Numbered from the stretch's first letter, positions 25,301 through 33,613 are shown. The stretch is 41,886 nucleotides of DNA from Bacteroidales bacterium (GCA_017630195.1 JAGBVS010000103.1:1-41886); one strand, 5' to 3'. Made by a program: numbers and translations. Notes: generated from the letters alone by a model not told the origin.

Positions 25301-26092
25301 CCCGCCGGAGTTGGAATACCGTCTGGAGGGTTAAATGGGCAGTTGCTAGCGAAGGCAAGTAATGCTTCTTACGATTGTAAATGGACTACAATGGCCTCAA
25401 CTGCGCTTTTTGATGGTGGGACAGCGGGGCAAATTATAGTAAAGAATAGTTCAACTGATCTTGATTTTTCGTGGACCGATATGCCTTCAGGAATACCGTC
25501 TGGAGGAACAACTGGACAGGCCTTAATTAAAGCAAGTGATACTGATAAGGATGTTGAATGGGGCGTAGTTGAAAGCTTACCAACTGGGGGGGCAGCAGGG
25601 TACATTCTTACGAAGCGTACAGGAACAGACTACGATGCTATATGGACGGCACCAGGACAAATACTGGCTATATATGATAATGATAATGCTTTTATGTTGT
25701 CTGCTTATTCATATGCTCAGGCGAACGGGTATTCAGCTGTTACGATAGAAAACTTTCATAACACAAATGGAATTAACAGCACAGCGGACGATGGGGCAGT
25801 GGTATTATCAACGTATTATTCTAATGTGTCTTTAAGTGTGCTTAATAGTTCAGGAAATCCTATATCTTTCAGATTGAATACGCTTACGAGTATCAATCCG
25901 ATATATAGTTTGGTTGCGCACTTGGAAGCAACAGGAACAGTAACAGTCTATATTTCTACAGATGATGGTACGAGTTGGAATCAATTGAGTGATTATGTTG
26001 ATTTTACATTAAACTATGTGAGTAGTTTTACAATTAAGATCACATTAGCAAGCGGTGCGAGTGTGAAGAACATAGCATTAATAACTAAATAA
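22304..26092 (+). CDS. Large tail fibre with collagen-like stretch
   Basis: 1262 residues. The N-terminus (MSYFFKKPFAENGDVTQIPL, with DARNLSRTNFNGLFLNITQA) is the usual baseplate-attachment region of Mu-type fibres. Long beta-rich shaft domains follow. A collagen-like run of eight G-X-Y triplets begins at residue 978. After it come four tandem repeats of about 26 residues (GG..GQ.L.K.S....D..W pattern), then a C-terminal receptor-facing domain. No separate chaperone gene follows. This is the first of three consecutive large adsorption proteins. Confidence 0.88.
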   Translation: MSYFFKKPFAENGDVTQIPLEDQGDGNVSYAEGWPEGYELDPTRNPEDARNLSRTNFNGLFLNITQALQQLQVYGVNPYITAVDNGGTPYPYPEGGSCYYVDPATNEVGVYRSLQSNNTDVPSTNGVTSSLWRREFDVQLDTLKSNRVSNCPLYYPTEPSVTVDTDNNSIRITVYAGTKVLMPKGYDDDNTYKNDIIQVVNNETFDYTFTGDQVNNYFLLTEDNTLLLLNSLNYVPYYDLSTVNNFLGGTTTYPVYYFDNSLNKWQYRAANSSEFVDANKQMVMIGNFTGASTDNLTFNFNSPLTLTSGEYFQKTVANLQTALSPARYITLTGTPLGQAIMDINLPSTATPFCVNYGNLNSSGQPDLLSTQAIYVPNKTMDMVFPTSGSIVSYAAGNTYTYVEGGGNHTERLLGLKGMVVTTVMTASNIDNIFGPHSGSCDVSWSITNGNEYTFTIAEMTLDVPIELSTLGCTLEFDSYTFNYSDYWSVRGLMSAYAYERYYARLWFIITLTFDDNTTYALSTENNSYNNWINSSVDLSEYATAGKKITKISVQSKGYTYDSGQVAVFHGSSTVGGSTHITKISNAEAHFRALRIINKINQVQYSSNQVDFKVGSNYYKKMGSDGTPMLTAEGGTITSSSSAYDYMWFVNNIATIPSYADSLYTEYEFKSTPDETNNARMVIKYIDEENDQILGGLSVELEYWGGVTYTLANKIVLDRTQDLLFEIPDGKYIKKVRVFASQMDYLRNVKIGRIQIYNNVSAETLAALAQYPALQATAADTDRTRLTLTSLDSLVLNQSGYLMLSKAGAYILPGTNVIRKQKKQPTTEDDPALTDGDVWLDYSKEPLMAYQYQNGKWNIFSDVPVGYITLTWGDPSASAAVSGTGITAATVTAATFATQVADSGTYVFAYDGTNWVFNSQNVTLSTYGISVTGTPAEGDTVTITFTESVATVSNIETYPYNQNGYNINTYTDTSGALSGRDGRDGKDGKDGKNGAPGPAGPAGVGIPSGGLNGQLLAKASNASYDCKWTTMASTALFDGGTAGQIIVKNSSTDLDFSWTDMPSGIPSGGTTGQALIKASDTDKDVEWGVVESLPTGGAAGYILTKRTGTDYDAIWTAPGQILAIYDNDNAFMLSAYSYAQANGYSAVTIENFHNTNGINSTADDGAVVLSTYYSNVSLSVLNSSGNPISFRLNTLTSINPIYSLVAHLEATGTVTVYISTDDGTSWNQLSDYVDFTLNYVSSFTIKITLASGASVKNIALITK
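25235..25309 (+). repeat. Collagen-like G-X-Y coding repeat
   Basis: Eight consecutive triplets (GRD GRD GKD GKD GKN GAP GPA GPA) inside the fibre gene, residues of about 978-1002. Such stretches trimerise fibres and are prone to copy-number change. Confidence 0.85.
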
Positions 26093-26106
26093 AGGGGGTG
26101 GTGGAT

Positions 26107-28371
26107 ATGGATTTATTATTAGCACAAGATATTACTACAGACAGTATTTATAGCTCGAATATTGCACCTGTAGGTGCTGGCAGCACTATTATCTTGCAAG
26201 ATCGTGTGTTGGAATATCAAATTAATCTTACAAGTGATTTGGCAATTTCAATTGACACATCTAAACTCAGTGAGTTCACGAAGTATAATTGTGCATTTAC
26301 TCTTATTGTTAACAGTAACGGTGACCACGTTATTAATCTTGAAAATTGTGATATTCAACAAATACAAGTGTGGCGTGGCGTGACCAAAATATCATTTACA
26401 CATTTACTGGGCGCAGCACAGTGGAGAGTAAAAATCTTACAAGTTGGGAATCAGGTTGCGGAATATGTTAGGCCAACTGGACAGTTTGATATACCAAACT
26501 CAGGATATTATGGAGTTGCAACTTCTCAATTAGCAAATTATACCGGTGCAGGTTGTCAGATTTTTGCGTATTCTAATATAACTACTCCGGAGACGCTTAA
26601 TACCAATAATTGGTATATATATTGGATGACTGGAAGTATTGAGTTATACACTGTCTTCCCAGCGCCGTTTCTTCTTACAGAGTGGAGAATGCATGTGTCT
26701 GGCACATTGACCTATAACTTTCCTACTAGCATTACGATATATGGAAGTAACGATTATGAGAATTGGAACGAAGTATTTTCAGCGGCCGATATAACTTATA
26801 CAGTATCGCAGGAAATCAAGCGTTTTACACCAACTGTTTTGAGGCCTTATCGTGCTTATAAATGGGTATTGAGTCGCGCGGCAAGTGCTAGTATTGATGT
26901 TGTACCTATTTCACTAATCGGATATAAATGCCCGAAGATTGGCAATCTCAACTTCTATCGATATCCAAAAATATCAGACGCAACGAGTGGATACGAATTA
27001 TCGGTTAATACCGAAGATGGAATAAATGTGAATTGGCCGTTATATAATTGTGTAAACACTGATCAATCCTCTAGTGCGCGCGCGGAATTTATTAGGACGT
27101 CTTCAGATGTACCAATAAAAATAACCTATAAATTACCACAGGCAGTGCGTTTTGAAGGTTTTGTTGTCCGTGATTTTGAGACTTATTACAAGTGGTATTG
27201 TAATGGTTGGTTCAAGTGGGAAGGCTCAAATGACGGTGTAACTTGGACAAGGTTATGTGAATTAAGAAAGCCATTTGGAGACATTAATATTTCTTATATG
27301 TGGTTTATGTATATGTGTCATACGCAAGGTACTTACAATAGGTTTAGGATAACCGTTTACACAGTATATAACGAACAAGAAAACGATTTATTGACGTGCG
27401 GATTATTCCCTATTTATACAATTCCAAATGAGTATAGGCAGTTTGATACAATAGTTCCTGTTATGGAAAGTGATACTCAAGAAGGATATACAGTATCCTC
27501 GAGTAGTGTAACAAGTGGTTATACGTATAATATGTATGATGCTAATGATACAACATATTGCCAAGGCGCTATATCAGATGGCCAATGGATAACCTTAATT
27601 GATATGGGTGAAAGTGTGGTTGTTAAGGGCTTTCAATTACAAGCGGCAAGCGATAATTATACGAAAATGCCTATAACGTTTTCGATACAGGGCAGCACAG
27701 ACAATGACTCATGGCAATTATTGCAATCTTATGCATTAGGAGCCGCAGGTTGGAGTGCTAATAGCCAAATACAATCGTTTACAGTTTCTAATACTACAGG
27801 CTATAGGTATTATAGAATTGTGGTGACAGCCGTTCAGGATGGTGGAACTGATGTGCGTATTGCAGGGCTAGGCTGGAGTAGTGCAGCCGGGCAGCCGCCA
27901 ATTGCATATTATGTTGATGAATATATAGTGCCAGTGATGAGTAGTGATAGTCAGGATGGATATATTGCCACATGTAGTTCGACATGGTCTGCCGAAACAC
28001 CTGCTTATGCAGCCTTTGATAGAAACGCAGACACATTATGGAATACTAGAGGAAAAGTTGATCAGTGGTTACAAATTCAATTACCAACAGCACAGTCGGC
28101 GAATATTCTTTTAATCGTTGCTAGGTCAGATGGATATCTTACAGAAACTCCAAACTCATTTGATATTAAAGCCAGTAATGATGGTAGTGAATGGACTACA
28201 TTAACTACACAATCCAATTTAAGTTGGTCATTAGGAGAAACAAAAAGTTTCAATCTTAATAACACAACACCATATTTATATTATAAGTTTGTTATTAATG
28301 GGAACGGCGGTGGGAATAATTGTGCTATCGCAGAATTTTCTTTAATGAAAAGAATATATCATAATGATTAG
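26107..28371 (+). CDS. Receptor-binding protein with discoidin-like domains (paralogue 1)
   Basis: 754 residues. Four segments carry the F5/8 type C-like signature G-S/A-N-D-x-x-x-W: GSNDYENW near residue 211, GSNDGVTW near 372, GSTDNDSW near 528 and ASNDGSEW near 688. The spacing of about 160 residues indicates four discoidin-like sugar-binding domains, with AFDRNADTLWNT near the C-terminus as in carbohydrate-binding CBM32. Expected to bind host surface glycans. The start is the ATG at 26107 behind AAAGGGGGTGG. Closely related in layout to the next gene. Confidence 0.8.
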   Translation: MDLLLAQDITTDSIYSSNIAPVGAGSTIILQDRVLEYQINLTSDLAISIDTSKLSEFTKYNCAFTLIVNSNGDHVINLENCDIQQIQVWRGVTKISFTHLLGAAQWRVKILQVGNQVAEYVRPTGQFDIPNSGYYGVATSQLANYTGAGCQIFAYSNITTPETLNTNNWYIYWMTGSIELYTVFPAPFLLTEWRMHVSGTLTYNFPTSITIYGSNDYENWNEVFSAADITYTVSQEIKRFTPTVLRPYRAYKWVLSRAASASIDVVPISLIGYKCPKIGNLNFYRYPKISDATSGYELSVNTEDGINVNWPLYNCVNTDQSSSARAEFIRTSSDVPIKITYKLPQAVRFEGFVVRDFETYYKWYCNGWFKWEGSNDGVTWTRLCELRKPFGDINISYMWFMYMCHTQGTYNRFRITVYTVYNEQENDLLTCGLFPIYTIPNEYRQFDTIVPVMESDTQEGYTVSSSSVTSGYTYNMYDANDTTYCQGAISDGQWITLIDMGESVVVKGFQLQAASDNYTKMPITFSIQGSTDNDSWQLLQSYALGAAGWSANSQIQSFTVSNTTGYRYYRIVVTAVQDGGTDVRIAGLGWSSAAGQPPIAYYVDEYIVPVMSSDSQDGYIATCSSTWSAETPAYAAFDRNADTLWNTRGKVDQWLQIQLPTAQSANILLIVARSDGYLTETPNSFDIKASNDGSEWTTLTTQSNLSWSLGETKSFNLNNTTPYLYYKFVINGNGGGNNCAIAEFSLMKRIYHND

Positions 28372-28380
28372 GAGGAAGAC

Positions 28381-30591
28381 ATGGACACTTTATTTTTATC
28401 TCAAGTGCAGCCTAAAACTATATATGGGGCAGATGCAGAATTGTTTTCCGGCGGGACTCTTGTACTTAATGAAACAAAACAAAATTATCAATTAGCATTG
28501 AATGCGACACAATCTTTGACCATAGATACTACTCAACTATCGGGGAAAGCTAATGTATATACAATGACATTTGTTTTGAATGTGGTTGCGAATGGTCATT
28601 ATGTAATCAATTTCCAAGATTGCAATATCGAACAGATGGAATTTTATGAGGGCATGAGTCAGTTGAAATTCACAAAAGCCCCTTGTGATGTAAACTGGAC
28701 TATTGAGGTAATAAGTTATGCAGGAATAGAACCTTCTTTATCGTTGTATGATTGGAACTTAAGAGGTGAGTTTTGTTTGGCGACAGAAACAGCAACCTCT
28801 AAAGAGACGCCAATAAGTATTTGGATGACTTCATTTAATCAAGTGAATAGTAGCAATTGGAATAAGACGTTTAGTGAAAATGAAATAGACTACTATACTT
28901 TTTCATTGAATCCATTTACGTTAACAGAATTTAGCGTACATTATGGCACTTACAGTGCGCAATGCCCTACAGGAATAACTGTATATGGAAGCAACGATTT
29001 TGAAAACTGGGTACAATTATATAATAACCCTGATATCACAGTGACAGGAAGTACGACATTAGCATTTATACCTACTATTATAAGGCCGTTTAAAAATTAT
29101 AAATTTCATTTATCAAATGGAGGCGTCGGAGGAATTATAATGCCGCCGATTAGCTTAAAAGGTATAGGATCAGAATTATTATACGCAGGTTATTTGTTAA
29201 GGTTCCCGAATATTTCAGCAGCATTAAATGGATATGACGTGAGTATTAATACAGAAGACGGATGCGCGAATGCAGATAGTAAAACGCCGTATGGCGCTGT
29301 TAACAACAACTTTATTTCTGTAACGCGCCCTAATCAAAGTACGACTTGGAAAGTAACATATACTTATCCGGAAGCCGTGCGTCCATGCTGTTTTTTTATG
29401 CAAAAATGGGGTAGCTATGTGGATGTATTCCCAGCATGGTTCGCGTGGTATGGGAGCGATGATGGAACTAATTGGACGAAAGCTGTTGAATTACGTAATA
29501 TACTGCCAGTTAATACGTCTCGTAATAGTTTTTTCATATACTATCCTTGCGATTTCGGCAGTTCACATAAGTATTGGCAATTCAGATGTTATGCGACCTA
29601 TAGCAATCCAGATAAGATGTCGGCGGCGGCAATTATTCCGATAGTACCAAGTTATCAATATGCAGAATTTGAAACGATAGTACCTAAATTGAGCGCAGAT
29701 GAGCAATCCGGCTATACTGTTTCAGCAAGTAGTACTACAGACGGCGCAGCCTATAAAATGTATGATGGCGATAGTAATACATATTGCGGGGGCAGTATTA
29801 GTGACGGTTCATGGAGTACGACCATCAATATGGGCGAGTCAGTAATTATTCAGGGTATTCAGATGCGTACCACTTCGGATTGGAACCGTATGCCGACAGT
29901 TTTCAAAGTTCAGGGTAGTAATGATGGTGAAGCGTGGACTGATATATCAACACAAACTCCGGGAAGTAATTTTTGGGAACAAAACACCAATCATGTGTCA
30001 GGAAGTTTTGAATTTGATAACGATACTGCCTACCAATATTATCGTTTATACGTAACCGCGACAGCGCAAGGTACTTATGTGCGTATATGCGATCTTGGTT
30101 GGACTACGAAGATTAGAGGTAATCCTATCGACTATTACACGGAAGAATATGAAGTACCTATAATGAGGAGCAATTCTCAAGACGGTTTCGTATGTGGTGC
30201 AGATTCTACTTTAAGCAGCAATTATCCAGCTTGGCACGCTTTTGACCGTAATGGGAACGATGCATGGGTGAGTAGTAACGGATCGGAATCAGATAGGCAC
30301 TGGATTAAAATAGGGAATACCAACAGTGAAGGAACTATCAGTGGCAATCACGTGTATTTAGTGTTTCATTCAGTGTTATATGCTAAAAATTTTACGATAC
30401 AAGCGAGCAACGATGAGTTAGTATGGGTTGATATACATTCTGTAACTGGTAATACTAATCAATTCGTTCATATTGATTTAGATCAGACTTATACATATAA
30501 ATTTTGGAGTTTACTATGCGAGTTAGGCAACTCAAGCAGAATAGAAGTATTTGTATACGATATAACTACACGTACATTCTATAACAGTTAG
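28381..30591 (+). CDS. Receptor-binding protein with discoidin-like domains (paralogue 2)
   Basis: 736 residues. It shares the full layout of the preceding protein: a similar N-terminus (SIDTSKL/TIDTTQL), signatures GSNDFENW near 202, GSDDGTNW near 357, GSNDGEAW near 511 and ASNDELVW near 674, and a matching C-terminal domain (NSQDGF, AFDRNGNDAW). The similarity spans the whole length but at clearly diverged identity, so this is an old tandem duplication. Two related adhesins could widen host range or assemble as a hetero-oligomeric tip. Behind GGAGG. Confidence 0.8.
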   Translation: MDTLFLSQVQPKTIYGADAELFSGGTLVLNETKQNYQLALNATQSLTIDTTQLSGKANVYTMTFVLNVVANGHYVINFQDCNIEQMEFYEGMSQLKFTKAPCDVNWTIEVISYAGIEPSLSLYDWNLRGEFCLATETATSKETPISIWMTSFNQVNSSNWNKTFSENEIDYYTFSLNPFTLTEFSVHYGTYSAQCPTGITVYGSNDFENWVQLYNNPDITVTGSTTLAFIPTIIRPFKNYKFHLSNGGVGGIIMPPISLKGIGSELLYAGYLLRFPNISAALNGYDVSINTEDGCANADSKTPYGAVNNNFISVTRPNQSTTWKVTYTYPEAVRPCCFFMQKWGSYVDVFPAWFAWYGSDDGTNWTKAVELRNILPVNTSRNSFFIYYPCDFGSSHKYWQFRCYATYSNPDKMSAAAIIPIVPSYQYAEFETIVPKLSADEQSGYTVSASSTTDGAAYKMYDGDSNTYCGGSISDGSWSTTINMGESVIIQGIQMRTTSDWNRMPTVFKVQGSNDGEAWTDISTQTPGSNFWEQNTNHVSGSFEFDNDTAYQYYRLYVTATAQGTYVRICDLGWTTKIRGNPIDYYTEEYEVPIMRSNSQDGFVCGADSTLSSNYPAWHAFDRNGNDAWVSSNGSESDRHWIKIGNTNSEGTISGNHVYLVFHSVLYAKNFTIQASNDELVWVDIHSVTGNTNQFVHIDLDQTYTYKFWSLLCELGNSSRIEVFVYDITTRTFYNS

Positions 30592-30599
30592 GAGGTTTT

Positions 30600-30770
30600 A
30601 TGAGTATAAAAGATTTATTCATTAGCCCGAAAATAAAGGGCATTGTGGCGATTAGTGCGGCAGTTGTTATGTATTTCACGCCTGATGAAGTCGACCACAT
30701 CATAGAAGGCTTATTATCCGTTTTTGGTATTTCAACTTTAGTTATTGGAGAAAAGGAGGAGAAGAAATGA
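30600..30770 (+). CDS. Holin candidate, 56 residues
   Basis: Starts behind TAGGAGG, five bases after a strong site and nine bases after the adhesin gene. The product begins MSIKDLFISPKIKGIVAISA, has a hydrophobic segment (GIVAISAAVVMYF), a short acidic turn (TPDEVDH) and a second hydrophobic segment (IIEGLLSVFGISTLVIG), ending in charged EKEEKK. Two membrane segments and a charged tail fit a class II holin, which would let the endolysin cross the inner membrane. The endolysin is in another operon (33614). Overlaps the next gene by 4 bp. Confidence 0.65.
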   Translation: MSIKDLFISPKIKGIVAISAAVVMYFTPDEVDHIIEGLLSVFGISTLVIGEKEEKK

Positions 30771-31201
30771 AACACGTAGTTTTACTGGGCAGCATATTAA
30801 GTGGATTAGCAATCGGGATGAATCCGATAGAAAACGCAGAAAACAAGCAAGTTGCAAGTAATCCAATTGTGATACAACAGCCGGAGGTAACGAATGCGTA
30901 TATACCGCAACACTATGACCACACAGAAGAGTTTCACCGTGAGAGCGTGTGTTGTTTTCGGTTTCGTAGGTGGATATTGCAACCTATTAGCGTGGTAGTT
31001 CAATTAGTATCGGGTGGCTTAATAGCAGGCGCGCAGTATTGCATAAAAGACGCTCCGAAGCGTGCAGCCGATTTGAACGCTTGGGGATTAGGTACTGGGG
31101 TTGCCGCCTTGGTGATTAATATGCTTTTATTGAGAGTTGACAATAAACTTGAGGATATGGATAAATATATAATGCAAAGAAGAAACAGCAACGAACAATA
31201 A
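30767..31201 (+). CDS. Membrane protein of the lysis region, unknown
   Basis: 144 residues. N-terminal signal-like segment (HVVLLGSILSGLAIG), a polar Gln/Asn-rich linker, then two hydrophobic helices (ISVVVQLVSGGLIAGAQY and LGTGVAALVINMLLL) and a charged C-terminus. It overlaps the holin candidate, so a lysis role (spanin-like or second holin) is possible, but no spanin motif is seen. Its signal region weakly resembles that of the small protein at 39492-39719. Followed by a terminator. Confidence 0.6.
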   Translation: MKHVVLLGSILSGLAIGMNPIENAENKQVASNPIVIQQPEVTNAYIPQHYDHTEEFHRESVCCFRFRRWILQPISVVVQLVSGGLIAGAQYCIKDAPKRAADLNAWGLGTGVAALVINMLLLRVDNKLEDMDKYIMQRRNSNEQ

Positions 31202-31209
31202 CTAACTAT

Positions 31210-31232
31210 AAGCCCCGGAAGGTGTGGGGCTT
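31210..31232 (+). terminator. Intrinsic terminator at end of the structural operon
   Basis: AAGCCCC and GGGGCTT flank a 9-base loop nine bases after the stop of the membrane protein gene, followed by TTTAT. The U-run is short, so some read-through into the 31358 gene is possible. Confidence 0.65.
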
Positions 31233-31357
31233 TATGATCATATTTATTATTTAATCTCATATGAGGAGATCTCATAAATGAAATTTAAGAGAAACATAGA
31301 TAAAATCTAGTTTGTATGATAATTATATTATGGTTGATTGAAGGGAGCAAGAAAATT

Positions 31358-31837
31358 ATGGAAGGAAAAAAAGTGCTTGTATCATTAACAGACGAAGACG
31401 TGCATTGTTTTTTACAAGCAATTAGCGTTCAGACGGTAAAGCTAGAAAATTACTTGGATAGGATATCGAATGATATTAAGGTGATTAAAGAGGCTATAAA
31501 AACAGAGTTAGCACATAGAGAACAGGAAAAACTCGATTTACCGTTTAATCCGATATTGTTAAGAAAAATAGAAAATTGTGGATTGAGTGTGCGATCCACT
31601 AATGCACTTCTTAATAACAATATTTTATATATTGGAGATTTAGTGCATCAATCGCAAAGATCATTATTAGCAATACCATTTTTAGGCAGGAAAAGCCTAA
31701 ATGAAATTAAATGGCTACTATATAATATGGGTTTGGATTTAGAAATGCATATTCCAGACTGGAATCCGGAAACTTTAGCAAAGATCAATCAGAAAATAAA
31801 ATCGAATGTTTCTAATCTTGTTTTAGAAAATCGGTAA
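31358..31837 (+). CDS. Standalone RNA polymerase alpha C-terminal domain-like protein
   Basis: 159 residues from the ATG behind AAGGGAG. Residues 1-60 are charged and helical, possibly a coiled coil, and unrelated to the alpha N-terminal domain. Residues of about 62-140 align with bacterial alpha-CTD from the linker onward: FNPILLR, LSVRSTNAL, YIGDLV, LGRKSLNEIK, MGL. E. coli DNA-contact residues are kept: R265=R79, N268=N82, G296=G110, K298=K112, S299=S113, E302=E116; only C269 is Ala83. The sigma-contact acidic residues D259 and E261 become Asn73 and Gly75. It probably binds AT-rich UP-like DNA and redirects host transcription. The residue pattern is closest to alphaproteobacterial rpoA. 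Confidence 0.88.
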   Translation: MEGKKVLVSLTDEDVHCFLQAISVQTVKLENYLDRISNDIKVIKEAIKTELAHREQEKLDLPFNPILLRKIENCGLSVRSTNALLNNNILYIGDLVHQSQRSLLAIPFLGRKSLNEIKWLLYNMGLDLEMHIPDWNPETLAKINQKIKSNVSNLVLENR

Positions 31838-31858
31838 AATGACCATAAATATAAAATA

Positions 31859-31877
31859 GCCCTCTCGGGTAGAGGGC
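31859..31877. terminator. Hairpin between convergent operons
   Basis: GCCCTCT-CGGGT-AGAGGGC, 7-bp stem. On the minus strand it is followed by TATTTTA, after the leftward operon; on the plus strand a run of seven T comes 10 bases later. A bidirectional terminator is the simplest reading. Confidence 0.6.
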
Positions 31878-31927
31878 GAAGTTACGGTTTTTTTATTCCT
31901 GAAAGGAAATAGAAAATTATGTTCGTA

Positions 31928-32341
31928 TTATTGTACCAAAACGCCAGTGGTTTTTAAAACAGTTTCTAAAGTTGGAACATCTCGAATGATATAATATTGA
32001 ATATCATTTTTTTCAGACCATATTTGGAACATTTTTTGAAATTCCGATTGACGGCCTTTTTTTGTTTTGAGTTCGATAAAAAGTGTTTTATCGTGAGTCA
32101 CTATAATAAAATCAGGCGCGCCGGGAATCATTCCTAATTGTTTCTTTTTCATTATTCGAAGCATATCACGTTTAGTTTTTGAAACGGACTCATTTGGCAC
32201 GTGAAAGAACACGCCCTTAAGTTTACCCTCAAGGACGTTGATTTTAAGATAAATAGCTATCTCATTGGTTAGTTTATCTTCACCAGTATACCTACCAGAT
32301 CGTACACCATTTAGCAATTGCAATTCATTTAAAATACTCAA
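31928..32341 (-). CDS. VRR-NUC domain nuclease
   Basis: 137 residues. The VRR-NUC pattern is clear: a helical N-terminus (ESVSKTKRDM), GMIPGAPDFII with Asp77, FIELKTKKG with Glu90 and Lys92, then a QxxF helix. Standalone phage VRR-NUC proteins act as Holliday-junction or flap nucleases in replication and recombination. Last gene of the leftward recombinase-SSB operon; its ATG overlaps the SSB stop by four bases. Confidence 0.88.
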   Translation of the reverse strand: MSILNELQLLNGVRSGRYTGEDKLTNEIAIYLKINVLEGKLKGVFFHVPNESVSKTKRDMLRIMKKKQLGMIPGAPDFIIVTHDKTLFIELKTKKGRQSEFQKMFQIWSEKNDIQYYIIRDVPTLETVLKTTGVLVQ

Positions 32342-32727
32342 AATGGTATCTCCGAGTCGAGATCACTCATGTTTGGTGTGGCTGGAATGTTTGGAACCGT
32401 AGTATCAACTTTATTATTCATAACAAGGACTACAGACGCTTGCACATAATATCGTGTAGACTTTTCACCCGTTTTCTTTTCATATTGCCTCGAACGTAAT
32501 TTACCTTGTACATATACGAGAGTACCTTTAGTGATATTCTCAATTTGGAATTGCGCAGGATTGAAAAACGTAATATCCGTCCAGTCTGTTACAGATTGCT
32601 TTTCACCGTTTTTGGTGTACGTCTCAGTGGTTGCAACAGAGAAGTTCAAAACACCTTTACCGTCTTGAGTTTTACGCAACTCAGGCGCACGCCCTACATG
32701 GCCTATTAATATAACTTGGTTTATCAT
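32338..32727 (-). CDS. ssb: Single-stranded DNA-binding protein
   Basis: 129 residues. OB fold with VILIGHVGRAPELR, FSVATTETYT, a DWTDITFF strand and GTLVYVQGKLRSRQYE. A short linker leads to the acidic tip DSEIPF, the protein-interaction tail that recruits host replication and repair proteins. Supports replication and the Sak4/exonuclease recombination system. A strong match for a bacterial-type SSB. Confidence 0.95.
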   Translation of the reverse strand: MINQVILIGHVGRAPELRKTQDGKGVLNFSVATTETYTKNGEKQSVTDWTDITFFNPAQFQIENITKGTLVYVQGKLRSRQYEKKTGEKSTRYYVQASVVLVMNNKVDTTVPNIPATPNMSDLDSEIPF

Positions 32728-32739
32728 AATTAATCCCCT

Positions 32740-33444
32740 TTATTTATTTTCTTCTTTAATGGCTTGTAGCCTTTTCATTTTTTGATACATTTGAAATTCT
32801 TCATACTTATGACTGTTGCCTCCAAAGATTTTTTCAATGATCACATCTTTCTTTGTTTTCTTTTGCAGCTTTTCAGGTGCTAATTCTCTAATCTTTTTAT
32901 AGACTGTAGGAACAGACACTTCACAGAAACTGGCTATTTCTTTTATGGAAAGACTATCCTGCGAATTAGGATTATAAGAATTTATTTCACGTTCTAACTT
33001 TTTGAGTTTACCCTCCGACAGCATGCGTCCTTTAAATTTGCCTTCTTGTTTTGCTTTTTCAATTCCAAAGCGTTGACGCTCAAGCATCATTTCTCTTTCA
33101 AATTCCGCAACGGCGCCGATAACTTGTAACATCATTTTGCCCGTGGCGGTGTGTGTATCGAGTCCGAAATCAAGAATCTTTAATTGAACGTTTTTATTCT
33201 CGAGGGTTTTTGTTATCTCGAGAAGATTAGAAACGGTGCGAGCAAGTCGGTCAATTTTTGTGACTATAAACACATCACCAGAGCGAACAAAATCAATCGC
33301 CTTTTGTAGTTCGTCACGTTGATATACGGACGACACTTGTTCAAAAAATATTTTCTCACACCCTTCTTTTTGGAGTCGTTCGATTTGCTCGTCTAGTCCT
33401 GCATTTTGATGGGTAGTAGAAGTTCTTGCATAACCTACGAGCAT
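32740..33444 (-). CDS. Small serine recombinase (resolvase/invertase type)
   Basis: 234 residues. Catalytic domain residues 1 to about 135: Ser9 and Arg7 in GYARTST, Arg66 and Arg69 in KIDRLART, and the E-helix AEFEREMMLERQRFGIEKAK. The C-terminal HTH (SIKEIASFCEVSVPTVYKK) is followed by about 45 extra residues not usual in Tn3-type resolvases. It is not a large serine integrase. Possible roles are multimer resolution, inversion or excision. First gene of its operon, next to SSB. Confidence 0.9.
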   Translation of the reverse strand: MLVGYARTSTTHQNAGLDEQIERLQKEGCEKIFFEQVSSVYQRDELQKAIDFVRSGDVFIVTKIDRLARTVSNLLEITKTLENKNVQLKILDFGLDTHTATGKMMLQVIGAVAEFEREMMLERQRFGIEKAKQEGKFKGRMLSEGKLKKLEREINSYNPNSQDSLSIKEIASFCEVSVPTVYKKIRELAPEKLQKKTKKDVIIEKIFGGNSHKYEEFQMYQKMKRLQAIKEENK

Positions 33445-33469
33445 TTGTAAATAACCTATTAAATACTCG

Positions 33470-33501
33470 ATTATAATAGCACATTTTATTTAGAAAAACA
33501 A
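33470..33501 (-). promoter_or_regulatory. Promoter for the leftward recombinase operon
   Basis: On the minus strand a perfect TATAAT (33475-33470) lies about 25 bases before the recombinase start. The -35 is unclear: TTTTTC at 17 bases or TTGTTT at 20 bases. Start ATG at 33444 has no obvious strong ribosome binding site. Confidence 0.45.
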
Positions 33502-33550
33502 GTTGAGTTAACGTCTCGGATTAATGACAGTACCCTGGTCGTTTTTTCTA

Positions 33551-33585
33551 TTGCTTAAGTTTCTATAAAATTATAATATAATTGT
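33551..33585 (+). promoter_or_regulatory. Promoter for the second rightward operon
   Basis: TATAATATAATTGT (33572-33585), identical to the 14-mer at the 3.9 kb promoter, holds two overlapping TATAAT boxes. The -35 is weak (TTGCTT at 33551, spacing 15). The endolysin start follows 29 bases downstream of this motif. Confidence 0.5.
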
Positions 33586-33613
33586 AGTATAGAAGCGTAA
33601 ATAATGGGGCGTT

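Noticed and set aside
32740-33444. Serine recombinase as the phage integrase
   Set aside because: Only 234 residues, resolvase/invertase type; large serine integrases are about twice as long with recombinase and zinc-ribbon domains.
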